Source: Homalodisca vitripennis (lineage: Eukaryota > Arthropoda > Insecta > Hemiptera > Cicadellidae). Taken from it: DNA of 64,000 nt. The notes beneath the pieces were generated by a model. That model worked only from the letters and a program-made list of their open reading frames with translations. It was not told the origin of the DNA and did no database searches. Shown piece after piece: positions 60,210-64,000 of this stretch. A program made the position numbers and the translations under genes. Position 1 is the stretch's first letter, and each line of letters begins with the position of its first letter. Location of the stretch: positions 116,328,501-116,392,500 of the forward strand of contig NC_060213.1 of the NCBI RefSeq assembly GCF_021130785.1, in the 5' to 3' direction.

Positions 60210-63200
60210 GAAAACGTTCAGTTTCACATGCATGGGGCTGTTTTTATGTATATTTCCAATTGTTTGGTTGCTGTTCATTACCACCATTGTAGGCTTTTAG
60301 TGTATATTAATGTATTAAAACTTTACACTCTAGAATAGGGTTGATTTCTACGTTAAGAACGTAATGGTATACATTTTGATACATATAACGATAATAAACG
60401 TATAAAATCCTAAAATTTTTGTAAAAATGATTTAAGTTTCAAATCATGTTATTGATTAAGATAAATCAATTTATCTAGGTTTTAACTATCAAAAACAGGC
60501 AAGGGTATATATTACAAAATATTTTTTGAAATATTTTTTTTTTAATATTACAAATAAAGTTTTGTAATATTTAATTACAATACTTTCATACATAGAACAA
60601 TCTGTAATGATGGCAGGAGAGCACTACACTTGAAACCACAGGTTATTACCGTCTGAGTTGGCCACAATGCCATATTTTGCTGTTCAGCGTAACAAGGTGT
60701 CGTACTAGGGACCATACTGTACTCGGTCTATAGTGCAGTTTTACACTTTCATTATCCAATAATGGTGAAAACATGATAGTAGAAACATGAGCTGTAATAA
60801 GAAGACAATTTTGAGTATTAAATAGGCACATTGTACGGGGAACCTAACATTTATTTCTCTTCCTCGTGTCATGGGGAGGTATAATCCAGATAGGTTAATA
60901 CGCATATAATAAAGTTCTTACATAATTTATTATCATTAACGATAGAAACCCAATCATTACTAACATGAATCCTTTCAAAATTAAAAATCGTGCCAGTATT
61001 ACTTATAACATATTATGGTGTAATCATCTTCTCCTTAAATAGGATAATCGTTTTGTATACATACTGAATTATCAGTTAATAATATTTTAAATTCTTAATT
61101 CATAAATGTTCGTACTCTTCTATTAATCATGTATTTGTGAACACCGGAATAAAAAAAAGAAAGAAAAAGGAACATTGTTTGGTCGTTAAGGAATGCTGTC
61201 ACGTTGAGTACTAAAACATGTCTAGCACGTTTAATTTTCCTTTTTTTTCTAAAAAAAAAAAACTTAGATATTGACCTTAAGTTTTGCCATAACCTCCAAT
61301 TTGATAAAGTAAATCATAATTAGATGGTGCTTCCCTCGTTAGGAGATAATTCAGCATTATAAAAGTTTAAATATTTGTCTGTTGGATATCAGAAAATGTA
61401 CAGAGTTTTAGATTTAAAAATTTTCATAATATTAAATTCCGCAGAAAGCAAAAATGTATGTATCTCTTTCTTTTTCCCTTTCCCGAGTGTATTCCTCAAA
61501 CAAATTATTGATATATTATATTCATTAAAATTTGCATCAAACTTTATTCATACATATAAAAGAACCTGCTCATTGGTAATGCATGTCCCTAGACGAGATT
61601 TGGCTAAGCTTCATTAAAGCCCACACACACAGGACTATCACATAATATCTCGAAGGATAAATCAAGCATGAAAATGTATGCATTAATTCGTCTTGCCTAC
61701 TTATTATTTCTGCTTATAAATTTCACTTGAACATTTTACCTTTATTATAAACTTATATATAATTTCAATAGCGTTTATTATATTTTCCTATACAAAAAGT
61801 AATTATAAGCGTTTAAATATTATTGTGTAATTAAAAATATCACATTGTTCTTTAGATATCGAAAGCCCTAATTACTTCATGTGTATATGGATTGTTCGTA
61901 AACATTATTTCAAGTACGATACTCAATACTGAACAAAATGTTTTGGAACCCTGTACTTTTTAATCTTTAAATGTCTTAAACGCCTTATAGTCATTTGCGT
62001 GCTGTGGATTTAGTTCGTTAGGGCTAAATGAAAACTTTCATAGTATTGTAATGTAATAATCCTTAAATTATAAATCCATTTTATATTTATTTATTTACCA
62101 AAATCCAAGATTGGCTGGAGGTAAGCCAGAACACATTATACTCCCCGTACCTACTTTCCAACATTTATTTCCAAGTATCGAATGATACAATGTAGAAGAA
62201 TAATAAGATAACTTTTTAAATTCTTTAAACGTCATACAAAAAAGTTTAGATTATTATCAAACAAAATCAAAATGCACATCACTTATTATTCTATACTTAC
62301 CTTATATAAATGTGACATATACACTCCAGGTGTATGTTGCAAATTATTGCATATTAACCTATTTCAATGGGGATAATTTATCCATGTAATATTTATTCAG
62401 TTATTGTACATTTTTAGAATTTTTCGGATTATATTAATGCAATTTGAATTCTTAAAAAGATATTTTTATGCTCTGAATCTTTTTCGGGTTAAATTATTGA
62501 TAGCTGTAACCTCCACATGACAATAAATCTCTACTTCATTTCCCTATAAATTGGATTTTCTGGCCACAAGTCGACCTTTGGCCAAGCCCGAGAGAAAAGA
62601 TTATTCGCCACATTTAATAATTCGTTTTATATTCATTTTTTCAAATTACTGACAGTCAACCTTTCAATGTATTTAGTTAAGATATAATATCGTGTTTTAT
62701 GTTTAACTATAAAGTTTTTTTTTTTGCTAGGAACTTGTGATATCGTCTTTCAAAAGAATACGTACGAAGTGAGGCCAAAACGTTTAAAAATTCCAGATAT
62801 ATGAAAAGTGCTCAATCTATTAACGGAATTACTGGTTTATTTGACTTCGAAAACAAATTGAATTTAATATGAAAGGGAAGCTACGCAATTTCCCATAAAA
62901 ACTCAGAGTATATTATTTAAATACATTTTTCTAAAAATATAGAAAATATAAAAAAAATGCTAAAAAGCTAAATACTTATGCTGTTGTCTAACAGTATTTT
63001 ACACCCTCACTCGTAATGAAAAAAAAAAACATATGGAATCCCACATGGAAAACTGAATAATAATGGTCTGAAATTGTGTAAAGTGGTTTAGATTACAATT
63101 TTTTCTTTATGGATAATGACGTTATAGCTTGAGAAGGAAGCTATAAATGTGAGAATTGTATGATACAGGCTTATATGGCTGGAAAGTAAGAAGTGTGGGA

Positions 63201-64000
63201 AGCTAGAATATTGAACGAGAATAATTTCACATCTTTTAATGCAATGCTCATATCCTTCACTAAGCTATCGCTGCTTATACTTGTCTTAGCATCTAGCTTA
63301 AAAGTTATTAAATCCCCTTTATAACTACATTTGTCTTTCTATTTCGAGATGGTACTTGCTTTAATGTATATAAATCCTCTTAATTATATAGTTAACAAGG
63401 TATTCTGAACGATTTGTGCTAGTAAGATTAGGGTTGAAGATTATCTATAAATAGATCCCTGTACGAGGGTCATGATTAATGCCAAAACTATGTTTGATTA
63501 AATTAAAGATTTAGATAGTTCTATTGACTTACCTTTAGTATATGTACGAAAGCTAAGTGATAAAATCAATAAGTTATTTGAGATGATGGAGGGGGGAGAT
63601 TCTTGGTGCTTAAGAAATATTTTGCCTTTAAAGAAAGTAAGCTTAGACGCGAAAGCCATCGCAGATACCAAAATTCCGTCACTAGATAATGGATTTAAGA
63701 TTGGCCATAAAAAGATAAACATCAAAGCAAAAACAAAAGAAGGTGGATTGTGAAATCTGTAAAGATGATTGTTTTAACAAAGGAAGACGCTCAGAAGTTC
63801 CTGATGGTAATACTTAAGAGGATTTTTAACCGAGATAAAACAGAGTTTTATAATTCATGAAATTTTAATTTCAAATTTGGATATTTGAATAACTCTCAAA
63901 TTAGGGAAACCGACATAAAGGGCTTACAAATTTGAGTAAAATAATTATAAAATCGATGTTCACAATTATTTATCTGCAAAATTTCTACGAAGGTCAACAA
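60210..64000. other. AT-rich stretch, no certain genes
   Basis: No recognised gene or element. A slightly GC-richer, lysine-rich open stretch on the plus strand (about 63502-63750) is described as a finding. Confidence 0.5.

Noticed and set aside
1..64000. CRISPR array, bacterial operon or integrated bacterial DNA
   Set aside because: No direct-repeat/spacer arrays and no prokaryotic gene organisation; all coding signals are eukaryotic mobile elements.

Overview
AT-rich eukaryotic DNA, best read as an arthropod (probably insect) intergenic or repeat-dominated region. I found no convincing host protein-coding gene. Everything recognisable is a mobile element, an element relic, a tRNA-like sequence or a microsatellite. 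The arthropod call rests on the mix of elements: CR1/Jockey-group and R1-like non-LTR retrotransposons, a Mutator-like transposase relic of the type widespread in arthropods, a TTAA-flanked piggyBac-type MITE, a tRNA-Leu-like SINE, and long (TA)n, (CA)n/(TG)n and (GA)n tracts. I cannot name the species.

Layout. 1-830: four tRNA-like units (Ala-GGC-like) in two head-to-tail pairs that face each other, forming a large palindrome with about 360-bp arms and a 55-bp spacer; it is open at the left window edge. 830-9.9 kb: AT-rich, with one copy of a three-copy repeat (about 7.0-7.27 kb) and a fold-back MITE (9094-9280). 9.9-12.7 kb: a GC-richer block with the 3' end of one non-LTR element joined to the relic of an R1-like element that carries RT and RNase H. 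12.7-28 kb: almost featureless. 28-33 kb: two more copies of the three-copy repeat, each running into a long (TA)n tract, plus a degenerate two-unit repeat and a SINE copy. 34.1-35.2 kb: a second SINE copy split by an 821-bp TTAA-flanked MITE.

36.6-45.7 kb is the richest part. Two related minus-strand CR1/Jockey-group elements, A and B, lie in tandem. Element A has ORF1 plus EN-RT, with one nonsense codon in its long ORF2. Element B has several stops and is split by plus-strand Jockey-like element C. Removing C together with one copy of a 5-bp ATATA duplication restores B's local reading frame. On the element strand, (TC)n tracts lie at A's 5' edge, B's 5' edge and B's 3' edge, which suggests a family that inserts into (TC)n microsatellites.

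45.7-55.3 kb: AT-rich, with a perfect hairpin, a 31-bp perfect inverted repeat and degenerate tandem repeats. 55.3-58.6 kb: a decayed Mutator-like transposase on the minus strand, then element D on the plus strand, an EN-RT retrotransposon whose internal RT region is missing and which is bounded by a candidate 10-bp duplication. 58.6-64 kb: mostly featureless apart from two adjoining perfect palindromes near 60.15-60.21 kb.

All recognisable ORFs are broken by stops, frameshifts or truncations. The window therefore records successive insertions and decay rather than a working gene system. A, B, C and D all encode an APE-type endonuclease and a reverse transcriptase for target-primed reverse transcription. 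The MITEs and SINEs would depend on proteins made elsewhere in the genome.
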